From Methylotenera oryzisoli (GTDB taxonomy: Bacteria > Pseudomonadota > Gammaproteobacteria > Burkholderiales > Methylophilaceae): DNA of 64,000 nucleotides. The notes beneath the pieces were generated by a model. That model saw only the letters and a list, made by a program, of their open reading frames with translations, made no database searches and was not told the origin of the DNA. The stretch is taken from NCBI GenBank assembly GCA_945872425.1, contig CAMBZE010000001.1:17895-81894 (forward strand), written 5' to 3'. A program made the position numbers and the translations under genes. Of the stretch, positions 6,629 through 15,363 are shown piece by piece; within the stretch, counting starts at the first letter, position 1; every line of letters begins with the position of its first letter.

Positions 6629-8463
6629 TGACCACGCATAAACATCTTGTCTAAATCACTCATGCTCACTTGAAACCAGGTCGGGCGACCATGATTGCAT
6701 TGACCTGAGCGTTCAGTTGCTTCCATATCACGTAATAATGCATTCATTTCTGGAATAGTAAGGCTGCGGTTGGCACGCACCGCCGCATGGCAGGCCATGG
6801 TGCCTAGCAGTTCGTTCCTGCGCTCGGTCAGCGCACGACTTGCACCGTACTCACGCAAATCACGCAGCACATCGCGCGCTAACGTCACTGCATCAGCCTC
6901 TTGCAGCATGGCAGGCACTGCGCGCACCGCCAGCGTGGTGGGAGAAAGAATAGCAATGTCAAAACCCAGCTGTTGCAAGCTTGCGTCACCACTTGCCAGT
7001 GCCTCCTGCACAGTCGCGACTTCCAATTTATCGGCATTAAAACTCACCGGGAGCAGCAAGGGTTGCATAGACACACTTTTGCTATCCAGCGCATTTTTAA
7101 GCTTTTCATACATAATGCGCTCATGCGCGGCATGCATATCGACCACGACCAAGCCCTGCACATTTTGCGCCAATACATAGACACCGTGAATTTGCGCCAC
7201 TGCGAAGCCCAAAGGAAAGTTATTAGGCGAAAAGTTATTAGGCGAAAAGTTATTAGGCGGAAAATCATCAGGTTGAGACTGCGTAACGCTTTCGTTATTT
7301 TCATATTGTCGCTCACTGCCGACATTGGCGCTTGTCCCGAACATGGTCTGATAAAAACTGGATGGCGCATTCGCACTCAAATTGATTTGAGACTGATAGC
7401 TTGGATAAGGCGTATTGGATGGCGCATATCCGAAAGGATTGCGTACCGCCTGACTCGCAGTCACCGCATTGGACGCTCCCGTTGGCGTAGCCAATGCTTT
7501 GTGTAGCGAATGAAAAATAAAGCGATGGATGGCCTGCGCATCCCTGAACCTGACTTCAGTTTTTGCCGGATGCACATTCACATCCACCAGCGCAGGATCC
7601 AGCTCTAAAAACAATACGAAAGCAGGATGACGGTCGTGATGCAACACGTCCTGATACGCCTGACGGATGGCATGTGCGATGAGCTTGTCACGCACAAAAC
7701 GGCCATTCACATACACGTATTGCGTATCGCGCGTATTTCTATTGAACGTTGGTCTGGCTGCCATGCCCCACAAACGCAGCCCGGCACTGGATTCATCTAC
7801 GCTAAATGATTCAGCAGCAAACTCATTACCCAGCACGTCAGTGAACCTGCGCTCAGGTTGGCCGACGGCAAAACGGCTCAACGCGCGGCCATTGTGTTGC
7901 AACATAAAACTTACATCAGGCCGTGAAAGCGCGACGCGGTTAAAGGCTTCTTCACAATGCCCAAACTCGGTCGCCTCGGTCTTTAAGAATTTACGGCGTG
8001 CCGGCGTATTGAAATATAAATCGGTCACTTCGATCATCGTCCCCGCATCTAATGCGGCAGGTTCAATCATCGAAATTTCGCTGCCTTCTGCGGCAATGCG
8101 CCAGGCATGCTTGCTAGCGACTTGGCGACTCAATAACTGAGTGCGTGAAATTGAAGCAATGCTCGCCAGCGCCTCGCCACGAAAACCCAAACTGGCAACA
8201 GATTCCAGGTCTTCTAGGCTTGAAATTTTGCTGGTGGCGTGCCGCGTCAGCGCCAGTGCCAAATCTTCTTTTGCCACACCCGCACCGTTATCTACGACAC
8301 GCAATTGTTTAATGCCACCCTGCAGTAACGATACTTGAATATCCGTGCTGCCGGCATCCAGGCTATTTTCCAATAATTCCTTAAGCGCCGATGCCGGACG
8401 CTCAACCACCTCGCCTGCCGCGATTTGGCTGATCAGTTGATCTGCTAAAAGATGAATGCGCAT
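6625..8463 (-). CDS. mutL: DNA mismatch repair protein MutL
   Basis: ATP-dependent matchmaker of methyl-directed or nick-directed mismatch repair. The N-terminal GHKL ATPase shows IAAGEVVERPASALKELLEN, the DNGAGV motif and GFRGEALASIASIS. A middle transducer domain (LVDVNVHPAKTEVRF at about residues 298-312) and a C-terminal dimerisation domain ending in CNHGRPTWF follow. No DQHA(x)2E(x)4E endonuclease motif is obvious, though the DMHAAHERIMYE segment partly resembles it and should be checked. The linker carries an in-frame 15-bp tandem repeat encoding SPNNF units. It is 3 bp downstream of the beta-CASP gene and overlaps miaA by 4 bp. Confidence 0.96.
   Translation of the reverse strand: MRIHLLADQLISQIAAGEVVERPASALKELLENSLDAGSTDIQVSLLQGGIKQLRVVDNGAGVAKEDLALALTRHATSKISSLEDLESVASLGFRGEALASIASISRTQLLSRQVASKHAWRIAAEGSEISMIEPAALDAGTMIEVTDLYFNTPARRKFLKTEATEFGHCEEAFNRVALSRPDVSFMLQHNGRALSRFAVGQPERRFTDVLGNEFAAESFSVDESSAGLRLWGMAARPTFNRNTRDTQYVYVNGRFVRDKLIAHAIRQAYQDVLHHDRHPAFVLFLELDPALVDVNVHPAKTEVRFRDAQAIHRFIFHSLHKALATPTGASNAVTASQAVRNPFGYAPSNTPYPSYQSQINLSANAPSSFYQTMFGTSANVGSERQYENNESVTQSQPDDFPPNNFSPNNFSPNNFPLGFAVAQIHGVYVLAQNVQGLVVVDMHAAHERIMYEKLKNALDSKSVSMQPLLLPVSFNADKLEVATVQEALASGDASLQQLGFDIAILSPTTLAVRAVPAMLQEADAVTLARDVLRDLREYGASRALTERRNELLGTMACHAAVRANRSLTIPEMNALLRDMEATERSGQCNHGRPTWFQVSMSDLDKMFMRGQ
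7216..7275. repeat. 15-bp tandem repeat inside the mutL linker
   Basis: AAAGTTATTAGGCGA occurs twice, then AAAGTTATTAGGCGG, then a decayed unit AAAATCATCAGGTTG. On the coding strand this gives repeated NNFSP units in the flexible linker between the ATPase and dimerisation domains. A change of unit number would keep the reading frame. Confidence 0.9.
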
Positions 8464-8466
8464 TAT

Positions 8467-9828
8467 TTAATCCAGAGTCACTGTTTCCAGATACTCCGGT
8501 ACGACCACCTGCCATTTAAGCTGCTCTTCAATGTGGTGCCGCATTGCATCTGCCGCAACCGGCTCCCCATGCACGATGAAAGTCTTTTTAGGCGGCACGG
8601 AAAATCTGCTTAACCAGTCTAATATTTCTGAATAATCTGCGTGTGCAGAGAGATTGGAAATCAACTCGACATCGGCGCGTACGGGCACATATTCCCCATG
8701 AATTTTAATGCTTTCTGCGCCATCCAACATCGCGGCACCGCGCGTACCTGCCGCCTGAAACCCGACAAATAAAATAGTATTATTAGGTTTAGGTGCGAAT
8801 GCTTTCAGATGATGCACCACGCGCCCGCCTGAAGCCATGCCACTGGCTGATAGAATAATCATCGGGCCTTTAGTTTCATTCAGCTGTTTGGATTGTTCCA
8901 CACTATTGACCATGTGAGCTGTGCGATTTAACGCACTGCATTGCCCAGGTGTCAAACGATGTTCCCCACAATGATTCGTAAATATTTCTGTTGCATCCGC
9001 CGCCATTGGGCTATTAAGGTAAACCGGAATATCCTGCGCGATTGCGCCTGAAGATTTAAGTAAGTGAATGTAATAAAGCAACTCTTGCGCCCGCCCTACT
9101 GCAAATACTGGGATAAGAACAACGCCTTTGCGTTTTACCGTTTTGTTGATAATGGCCGCCAATTTAACTTTAGGGTCATCCAGTTCGTGCCGACGGTTAC
9201 CATACGTGGATTCAATCAATAAATAATCGGCCTGCTTGATCTGCACCGGGGCTTTCATCAAAATATCATTGGGGCGCCCAATATCGCCTGAAAACAATAC
9301 CGACGTTTTTTTATTATGAATACGCACAAATGCCGAGCCGAGAATATGTCCATTGGGATAAAACCTGAGCGTGAGATCATCACCTAAATCCACATCCTGC
9401 TCAAAATCAACGGGGGTAAGTAGCTCTAGTGCTTTAAATGCATCTTCTTGTGTATAAAGCGGTAATGCCGGGTGATGCTTGGAAAAACCACGCCGATTCG
9501 CATATTCGGCTTCCTCTTCTTGCAGATGTGCTGAATCAGGCAACAGAATCTTGCACAAATCCCGCGTACCTTCGCTGCAATAGACGTTGCCGGAAAATCC
9601 TTGCTTCACCAGTAACGGCAAATAGCCACTGTGATCAATATGCGCATGCGTGAGCACTACCGCATCAATGTCTTTGGGATTGATTGGCAACTTCGCCCAG
9701 TTTCTAAGCCGAAGTTGTTTAAGCCCCTGAAACAATCCGCAATCAATTAAAATGCGCTTTGCGCCGCTTTTTAGCAGGTATTTAGACCCGGTAACGGTGC
9801 CGGTGGCGCCGAGAAATGTGAGTTGCAT
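8467..9828 (-). CDS. Metallo-beta-lactamase/beta-CASP RNA-processing exonuclease family protein
   Basis: A two-metal nuclease fold acting on RNA (related to CPSF73, RNase J and YsdC-type proteins). The 453 residues begin MQLTFLGATGTVTGS, followed by the metal motif LTHAHIDHSGYLP (about residues 60-72), FSGDIGR with its metal-binding Asp, and the beta-CASP motifs including SASGMASGGRVVHH and IHGEYVPVRADV. A C-terminal RMMBL-like part with SAHADYSEILDWL and FIVHGEP closes it. It is inserted in the tsaE-amiC-mutL-miaA operon, 31 bp after amiC and 3 bp before mutL. Its RNA substrate is not known from sequence. Confidence 0.9.
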   Translation of the reverse strand: MQLTFLGATGTVTGSKYLLKSGAKRILIDCGLFQGLKQLRLRNWAKLPINPKDIDAVVLTHAHIDHSGYLPLLVKQGFSGNVYCSEGTRDLCKILLPDSAHLQEEEAEYANRRGFSKHHPALPLYTQEDAFKALELLTPVDFEQDVDLGDDLTLRFYPNGHILGSAFVRIHNKKTSVLFSGDIGRPNDILMKAPVQIKQADYLLIESTYGNRRHELDDPKVKLAAIINKTVKRKGVVLIPVFAVGRAQELLYYIHLLKSSGAIAQDIPVYLNSPMAADATEIFTNHCGEHRLTPGQCSALNRTAHMVNSVEQSKQLNETKGPMIILSASGMASGGRVVHHLKAFAPKPNNTILFVGFQAAGTRGAAMLDGAESIKIHGEYVPVRADVELISNLSAHADYSEILDWLSRFSVPPKKTFIVHGEPVAADAMRHHIEEQLKWQVVVPEYLETVTLD

Positions 9829-9859
9829 TAAGTCCTCCCTTTTAGTCTATTGATGAATA

Positions 9860-11200
9860 TTACTCCAGCGCTATCTTTGTTTTGGCAAGGGCAGGATTGG
9901 CAGAAAAATACTTTTTAATTCCCGCTAAAATAGACAGTACCAACTTATCCTGATAATCATCGTCATTCAGCTTACGCTCTTCTTCCGGATTACTGATAAA
10001 TGCTGTTTCTACCAGAATGGAAGGAATATCCGGTGATTTCAGTACCGCAAAACCAGCTTGCTCAACATGATTTTTATGCAGTTTGTTGATTTCACCAATG
10101 TAGCCTAACACCGCTTTGCCTAACTTCAAACTATCGTTAATCGTCGCAGTTTGTGATAAATCCAATAAGGTCCTCGCTAACACCGGGTCTTTTACATTCA
10201 GGCTAACACCGCCAATCAAATCAGACTCGTTCTCTTTTTTAGCCAGGTAACGCGCACTGGCACTGGTCGCACCTTTTTCAGACAGTGCAAATACAGACGA
10301 ACCATGTGCCGCAGGGTTGGTAAAGGCATCGGCGTGGATAGACACAAACAAATCCGCTTGTAATTTACGCGCTTTGACCACACGCCCATGTAATGGAATA
10401 AAGTAATCATCATCACGCGTTAGCACGCCGCGCATACTTGGCTCTGCATCAATTTTTGCTTTGAGCTTTTTAGCGATGAGCAAAGTAATATCTTTTTCAC
10501 GGCTCCCATTTGCGCCACGTGCACCAGGGTCTTCTCCACCGTGTCCGGCGTCAATGGCAATCGTAATTTGCCGTAGATCTTTATCTGCCGTTGACTGAAC
10601 CTCGACTGATTTAACCTCTGCCACCTTGTCATCTGTCACCGGGGTGGTAACCGCGCCAGCAGATGGCTGTGTTGACGGCATTTCTGTCACTGGTTGCGAT
10701 GATTGATTTATATCTGTAGCTTCAGTAACTGGTGCGCTGTCACGCGCTGCCAGCATTGCCATCAGCGGATCTTTCGCCGGGTAAACATCCAGCACCAGGC
10801 GATGCTTATAATCACCTGCTGGTGGCAAGGTAAAAATAGTTGGCTTAACTTCTGTTTTTAAATCTACAACCAAGCGCACGACGCCAGGTTTGAATTGAGC
10901 GACACGTAACTGTGCAATATAGGGGTCGCTCATTAAAATCTTTTCACTCAATGACTTTGCCGCTTGATTCAGCTCAATATGATCAATATCCACCACCACC
11001 CGTTCCGGATTTTTAAGCAGCGTCATTTTATAAACCAGAGGACTGCTCACCTCCAAGGTAATGCGCGTGTATTCTTGCGCCGGCCAAACACGTGCTGCAA
11101 TCACGGTGTTACCACCGGCATGTGCGGCAGCACCCAACCCCAAGATAACACCCAAGCTAAGGCTTAAACTCAAAAGTATGAATGGCAAACGTTTAATCAT
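9860..11200 (-). CDS. amiC: N-acetylmuramoyl-L-alanine amidase with AMIN domain
   Basis: Periplasmic zinc amidase that cleaves stem peptides from glycan strands during daughter-cell separation. The 446-residue protein has a signal peptide (LPFILLSLSLSLGVILGLGAAAHA), an AMIN septal targeting domain (residues about 30-145), a Pro/Thr/Val-rich linker and a C-terminal Amidase_3 domain with IAIDAGHGGEDPGA, SREKDITL, FVSIHADAF and VETAFISNPEEE, which hold the zinc and catalytic residues. The start codon touches the tsaE stop (TGATG), implying coupled translation. AmiC or AmiB type; I choose AmiC because of the AMIN domain. Confidence 0.93.
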   Translation of the reverse strand: MIKRLPFILLSLSLSLGVILGLGAAAHAGGNTVIAARVWPAQEYTRITLEVSSPLVYKMTLLKNPERVVVDIDHIELNQAAKSLSEKILMSDPYIAQLRVAQFKPGVVRLVVDLKTEVKPTIFTLPPAGDYKHRLVLDVYPAKDPLMAMLAARDSAPVTEATDINQSSQPVTEMPSTQPSAGAVTTPVTDDKVAEVKSVEVQSTADKDLRQITIAIDAGHGGEDPGARGANGSREKDITLLIAKKLKAKIDAEPSMRGVLTRDDDYFIPLHGRVVKARKLQADLFVSIHADAFTNPAAHGSSVFALSEKGATSASARYLAKKENESDLIGGVSLNVKDPVLARTLLDLSQTATINDSLKLGKAVLGYIGEINKLHKNHVEQAGFAVLKSPDIPSILVETAFISNPEEERKLNDDDYQDKLVLSILAGIKKYFSANPALAKTKIALE

Positions 11201-11694
11201 CAGGATAGTTCTATTTGTTTTTTAATCTTTTGCACACATTGCCGCCCACGTAATGAATGTGCAAACACCGCGACAGCACGCCCCGAACGCTTAATATCAA
11301 ATCTAATATCAATATCCGGCTTTGGTAGTATATGTACAGCTTTTTCAGGCCACTCAATTAAGCAAACACTGTCTGCATTAAAGTAATCTCTAAAACCGGC
11401 CGCTTCCCACTCTTCTTCATCATTAAAACGATACAAATCGAAATGATATAAATTGAACGGCTCACCCTGATTAGCAGCAATTTCGTAAGGTTCAATTAAA
11501 GTATAGGTCGGGCTTTTTACCTTGCCGACAAAGCCCAGTCCATGCAGCAAGCCGCGCACCAATGTAGTTTTACCCGCGCCTAAATCCCCGTGCAGATAAA
11601 TCGTTAAATCAGGCAGAATTGCCTTAGCTAAACTGCCACCAAAATTCAACGTCGCAGCTTCATCCGCCAAATCAAGTGTAAAATCTTCACCCAT
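11200..11694 (-). CDS. tsaE: tRNA threonylcarbamoyladenosine biosynthesis ATPase
   Basis: P-loop ATPase that works with TsaB and TsaD in forming t6A37 on ANN-decoding tRNAs. Walker A is GDLGAGKTTLVRGLL near residue 35, followed by the family motif SPTYTLIEPY, YHFDLYRF and LIEWPEKA. The length of 164 residues is normal. It is the promoter-proximal gene of the operon running to miaA. Its ATG (11694 on minus) overlaps the queG ATG on the other strand by two bases, so its promoter must lie within queG. Confidence 0.95.
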   Translation of the reverse strand: MGEDFTLDLADEAATLNFGGSLAKAILPDLTIYLHGDLGAGKTTLVRGLLHGLGFVGKVKSPTYTLIEPYEIAANQGEPFNLYHFDLYRFNDEEEWEAAGFRDYFNADSVCLIEWPEKAVHILPKPDIDIRFDIKRSGRAVAVFAHSLRGRQCVQKIKKQIELS

Positions 11695-12763
11695 GAATCA
11701 TTCCACTAAAAGCATTGCCGAATTGAGCCGTGACCTTAAACGCTGGGGGCTGGAACTCGGTTTTAATCATATCGGCATCACCGATACCGACTTGCAGGCT
11801 GCGGAAGCTGAACACTTGGCATGGGTTAAAAAAGGTTTTCATGGTGAAATGGATTATATGGCAAAACACGGTGTGAAGCGCACCCGTCCTGCCGAATTAG
11901 TGCCAAATACTATACGCGTCATTTCAGCACGCCTGGATTACCTGCCAGCCAATACAGCCGCGAGTGAAGCTATTCTGCAAGATCACAGCAAAGCCTTTAT
12001 CTCACGCTATGCGCTCGGGCGTGACTACCACAAGGTGATGCGCAATAAGTTACAAAAGTTATGTGAAAAAATTCAAGCTGAACTTGCACATTATCAAACA
12101 GACAATTTTGAATACAGAGTATTCACGGATAGCGCGCCGGTACTGGAAGTAGCGTTAGCAGAAAAAGCCGGCTCAGGTTGGCGTGGCAAACACACGCTGC
12201 TGATCAACAAAAATCGCGGCTCCTGGTTCTTCCTGGGCGAAATTTACACCAACTTGCCGTTAGCAATAGACGCCCCGGCAGAGAATCATTGCGGCACCTG
12301 CACCAGTTGCATGACTGTATGCCCAACGCAGGCCATTACCGCCCCGTATGAAGTGGATGCCAGACGTTGCATATCGTACTTAACCATTGAGCTCAAAGGC
12401 AGCATCCCGGTTGAGCTACGCCCGTTAATCGGCAACCGCGTGTATGGTTGCGACGATTGCCAACTTTGCTGCCCGTGGAACAAGTTTGCCGAAATCACCA
12501 AAGAAACAGACTTTGCAGTGAAACACGGCCTGGATGATATTGACCTGATAGATTGTTTTAGCTGGAGTGAAGACGAATTCAAATCAAAAATGGCAGGCAG
12601 TGCAATTTACCGCATCGGATACGAGCAATGGCTACGCAATGTTGCCATAGGCTTAGGTAACGCCAAATCTTCACCTGCAATTATCCGGGCATTGCAGGCA
12701 CGTTTAAATAGTCATTCTGAAATACTGCGTGAACATGTGAACTGGGCTCTTTTACAACAATGA
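11693..12763 (+). CDS. queG: Epoxyqueuosine reductase
   Basis: Cobalamin-dependent iron-sulfur enzyme reducing epoxyqueuosine to queuosine in tRNA, the last step of the pathway. The 356-residue protein shows an N-terminal DUF1730-type domain, the motif DSAPVLEVALAEKAGSGW and two [4Fe-4S] clusters: CGTCTSCMTVCPTQA (about residues 200-214) and GCDDCQLCCPWN (about 256-267). Its start codon overlaps the tsaE start on the opposite strand by two bases. No Shine-Dalgarno sequence is visible; TAAAAT ends 8 bases before the ATG, so a leaderless message is possible. queD, another gene of this pathway, lies at 44.5 kb. Confidence 0.95.
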   Translation: MNHSTKSIAELSRDLKRWGLELGFNHIGITDTDLQAAEAEHLAWVKKGFHGEMDYMAKHGVKRTRPAELVPNTIRVISARLDYLPANTAASEAILQDHSKAFISRYALGRDYHKVMRNKLQKLCEKIQAELAHYQTDNFEYRVFTDSAPVLEVALAEKAGSGWRGKHTLLINKNRGSWFFLGEIYTNLPLAIDAPAENHCGTCTSCMTVCPTQAITAPYEVDARRCISYLTIELKGSIPVELRPLIGNRVYGCDDCQLCCPWNKFAEITKETDFAVKHGLDDIDLIDCFSWSEDEFKSKMAGSAIYRIGYEQWLRNVAIGLGNAKSSPAIIRALQARLNSHSEILREHVNWALLQQ

Positions 12764-12781
12764 AAACCTCGGAACATTCTG

Positions 12782-12913
12782 TGTAGGAGCGGCGCCCCGC
12801 CGCGATTGTCACCATTGCTTCGCGGCGAGGCGCCGCTCCTACAAAAACAGACACATGACGGTCACCATTGCTTCGCGGCGGGGCGCCGCTCCTACAAAAA
12901 CCGACGCATGATG
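12782..12913. repeat. REP-like palindromic array (GTAGGAGCGGCGCC)
   Basis: One forward arm, GTAGGAGCGGCGCCCCGCCGCGA, faces two tandem 53-bp units, each containing TTCGCGGCG(A/G)GGCGCCGCTCCTAC followed by AAAAAC(A/C)GAC(A/G)CATGA. The forward arm and the first unit form a long GC-rich hairpin. This is the architecture of REP elements mobilised by RAYT transposases; no RAYT gene is in the window. It lies between two convergent genes and probably blocks read-through. Confidence 0.88.
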
Positions 12914-12917
12914 GTCA

Positions 12918-13859
12918 TTATTTCAGTTGCGATAGCAGCGCTGCACCTAACATCCCCGCCTGATCACCCAGGCTAGAAATACTCACGTTGACCTTACCGC
13001 GTAAGGCAGGAATTAAATCTTGCTCCAATTGCTGTTGAAAAGCCTGCTCCATGTATTGCCAGCCGGCGCTCATGCCACCGCCAACGACCACATCAGTCAC
13101 ATCAATCACTTTTAGAACATGCGCCAAGGCTTGCGCGAGCAAAGCTCCTGCAAGCCTGTAGGCGTCGATTGCAGCGTGATCGCCCGCTCCGGCACGGGTG
13201 GCGATTTCTGCAGCAGTACATTGCTGATGGGTGGCTTCAAAATAGCTAATAGCCACGCCGTTGGCCGAGGCGTATTGCTCTACGCACCCCAGATTGCCGC
13301 ACCCGCACAATCTGCCCTTGGGTTGCACTGTGATATGCCCGATTTCCATCGCCACACCATGCTGACCTTGGAACGGCTTGCCATTCAAAATCAAGCCTCC
13401 GCCCAGCCCGGTGCCTAAACCTAAATAAATCAGGCTATCAGTTGCGCTCGAATGCATCCTATACTCACCGTAAGCGGCGGCTAACGCGTCATTTTCCGTC
13501 ATCACTGGCAATGTAATTAAAGCACTTAAATCTGCGCTTAAATCGACGTTACTTAACCCCGGCAAATTAGGCGATTGTAAAATTTTTTGTGTCACCGGAT
13601 CAATAAAACCCGGAAAGCCAATGCCTACCGCCGAGATAGCCGAGTACTTCGCACGCACACTATTAACCGCCTCTGCGATTGTGATTAGAATTGTTTGCCA
13701 GGCTTGCGCTGATGAATGCTGGTGTGACTTACATAAATTAGAGAAATCTGCGTGAAAACGCACTTCCTCCAGCAAGCAAGGTTGATCCAGTGCATTGATT
13801 TCTACTACGCCTACGCGTAAGTTGGTGCCGCCAACATCTATGCCAATTAGCCTGGTCAT
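12918..13859 (-). CDS. ROK-family sugar kinase, probably glucokinase
   Basis: ATP-dependent kinase of the ROK family; in this context it would phosphorylate glucose released by MalQ or GH57 action. The 313-residue protein has the N-terminal phosphate-binding motif IGIDVGGTNLRVGVVE, a sugar-binding region ending in GLGTGLGGGLILNGK, EIGHITVQP, and the ROK zinc motif CGCGNLGCVEQYAS around residues 180-193. It is the last gene of the minus-strand glgC-GH57-malQ-kinase cluster, 3 bp after malQ. N-acetylhexosamine or fructose as substrate cannot be excluded; glucose is inferred from neighbours. Confidence 0.85.
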   Translation of the reverse strand: MTRLIGIDVGGTNLRVGVVEINALDQPCLLEEVRFHADFSNLCKSHQHSSAQAWQTILITIAEAVNSVRAKYSAISAVGIGFPGFIDPVTQKILQSPNLPGLSNVDLSADLSALITLPVMTENDALAAAYGEYRMHSSATDSLIYLGLGTGLGGGLILNGKPFQGQHGVAMEIGHITVQPKGRLCGCGNLGCVEQYASANGVAISYFEATHQQCTAAEIATRAGAGDHAAIDAYRLAGALLAQALAHVLKVIDVTDVVVGGGMSAGWQYMEQAFQQQLEQDLIPALRGKVNVSISSLGDQAGMLGAALLSQLK

Positions 13860-13862
13860 GGA

Positions 13863-15362
13863 CTATTTTCGTTGCGTGTGAGCAATGACTTCTGTCATCA
13901 TTTCTTTTCGCTCCGCAGCAAGCTGCTGCCAGTTAAAGCGCCAGCGCCAGTTGCCAGACGACGTGCCCGGTGTATTCATACGGTGACTGGAGTCGAGCGC
14001 CAGTATGTCCTGCATCGGGATGATCGCTAAATTGGCAACGGATGCCAGTGCCATATTGATTAAATCATCAGGAATATTGGGCTGATGTGCTTCAGAATGT
14101 GTTGCTGACAAATGTTGATGAAAGTGCTCACGCTGACAGTCATCCAGATTGACATACCAACCCAGAGTCGTATCGTTATCGTGCGTGCCAGTGTAAACCA
14201 CACTATTTTCATCTATATTGTGCGGCAGGTACGGGTTGTCTGCTGTACCGCTAAAGGCAAATTGCAGAATCTTCATGCCCGGCAGGTTGTATTTGTTGCG
14301 CAAGGCATCCACTTCGTCGGTAATAATGCCCAAATCTTCAGCCACTAGGCAAATATCAGGCAACGCCTGTTTAATGGCTGCAAGCAGCGCATCACCAGGG
14401 GCTAAAACCCATTGACCATTGATAGCTGTGGCTTCATCAGCCGGAATTTCCCATGCGGCTTCCAAACCCCTGAAGTGGTCAATTCGTACAATATCAAATA
14501 GTTCATTTTGAGTAGCCATGCGCGATATCCACCAGCTAAAGTCATCGGCAGCCATGGCCTCCCAGTTGTAATGCGGGTTACCCCAACGCTGGCCGCTTGC
14601 AGAAAAATAATCGGGCGGCACACCGGCCGCTACCGTCATATTTCCATTCACATCCAGCTTAAATAAACGAGGCTGCGCCCACACATCAGCACTATCATAA
14701 GCAACAAAAATAGGAATATCGCCAAATAACGCCACTTTTTTGCTAGTCGCGTATTTTTTAAGGCTTAACCACTGTGTAAAAAACACAAATTGCACGAATT
14801 TAATCACCGCAATTTCTTCTGCTAACTCTGCCTGTGCCAGTTTCAACGTTTTTTTATCGCGATTTTTATAAGGCTCCGGCCAGTGATTCCAGCCAGCTTG
14901 GCCAAATTTATCGCGCAATGCTAAAAACAGGGAAAAATCATGCAACCAATGCGCTTGTTTTCTACAAAAGCGAGTAAAAGCCTGCTGCATCTGTTTGTTG
15001 GGCGAGGTAGTTTCATCTTGCCGACTAAAAATTGCATAGGCTTTAGCCAGCAAATGTACTTTACTGGTGATGAGACCAGTCAAATCCTCTTTGGTCAGCA
15101 AGCCTTGCGCTTGCAGTGCCTCCAGGCTAATAAAGTCCGGGTTGCCCGCATATGCAGATAAACACTGATAAGGTGAATTATCAGCATGCGGCATGTTGAT
15201 GGGTAGCGTTTGCCACACGCTGGCACCAATGCCCTGTAAAAAATCCACAAAACGATACGCTTCTGCACCTAAATCACCGGTGTAATAAGCGCTTGGCAGT
15301 GAGCTTATGTGCAACAACACACCTGCACAGCGCTGACTTAAAAGTGATGAATTAGATTGCAA
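13863..15362 (-). CDS. malQ: 4-alpha-glucanotransferase (amylomaltase)
   Basis: GH77 enzyme that transfers maltooligosaccharide segments and releases glucose. It shows RCAGVLLHISSLPS at the N-terminus, FGDIPIFVAYDSADVWA, VRIDHFRGLEAAWEIP, LVAEDLGIITDEV and VYTGTHDNDTTLGW, which contain the catalytic Asp/Glu/Asp set. The ORF track begins at 15458, far inside the GH57 gene; I choose the TTG at 15362, two bases after the GH57 stop, because GGACAGG lies 6 bases upstream and it leaves the usual dozen residues before the first conserved motif (499 residues). The extra N-terminus in the track is read from GH57 codons. Confidence 0.93.
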   Translation of the reverse strand: MQSNSSLLSQRCAGVLLHISSLPSAYYTGDLGAEAYRFVDFLQGIGASVWQTLPINMPHADNSPYQCLSAYAGNPDFISLEALQAQGLLTKEDLTGLITSKVHLLAKAYAIFSRQDETTSPNKQMQQAFTRFCRKQAHWLHDFSLFLALRDKFGQAGWNHWPEPYKNRDKKTLKLAQAELAEEIAVIKFVQFVFFTQWLSLKKYATSKKVALFGDIPIFVAYDSADVWAQPRLFKLDVNGNMTVAAGVPPDYFSASGQRWGNPHYNWEAMAADDFSWWISRMATQNELFDIVRIDHFRGLEAAWEIPADEATAINGQWVLAPGDALLAAIKQALPDICLVAEDLGIITDEVDALRNKYNLPGMKILQFAFSGTADNPYLPHNIDENSVVYTGTHDNDTTLGWYVNLDDCQREHFHQHLSATHSEAHQPNIPDDLINMALASVANLAIIPMQDILALDSSHRMNTPGTSSGNWRWRFNWQQLAAERKEMMTEVIAHTQRK

Positions 15363-15363
15363 A

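Noticed and set aside
7044-7376. 110-residue ORF in another frame of mutL
   Set aside because: It is driven by the 15-bp repeat (LITFR units) within a certain MutL reading frame on the same strand.
12808-12913. CRISPR-like array in the queG downstream gap
   Set aside because: Only two tandem units with no unique spacers; it is a REP palindrome.
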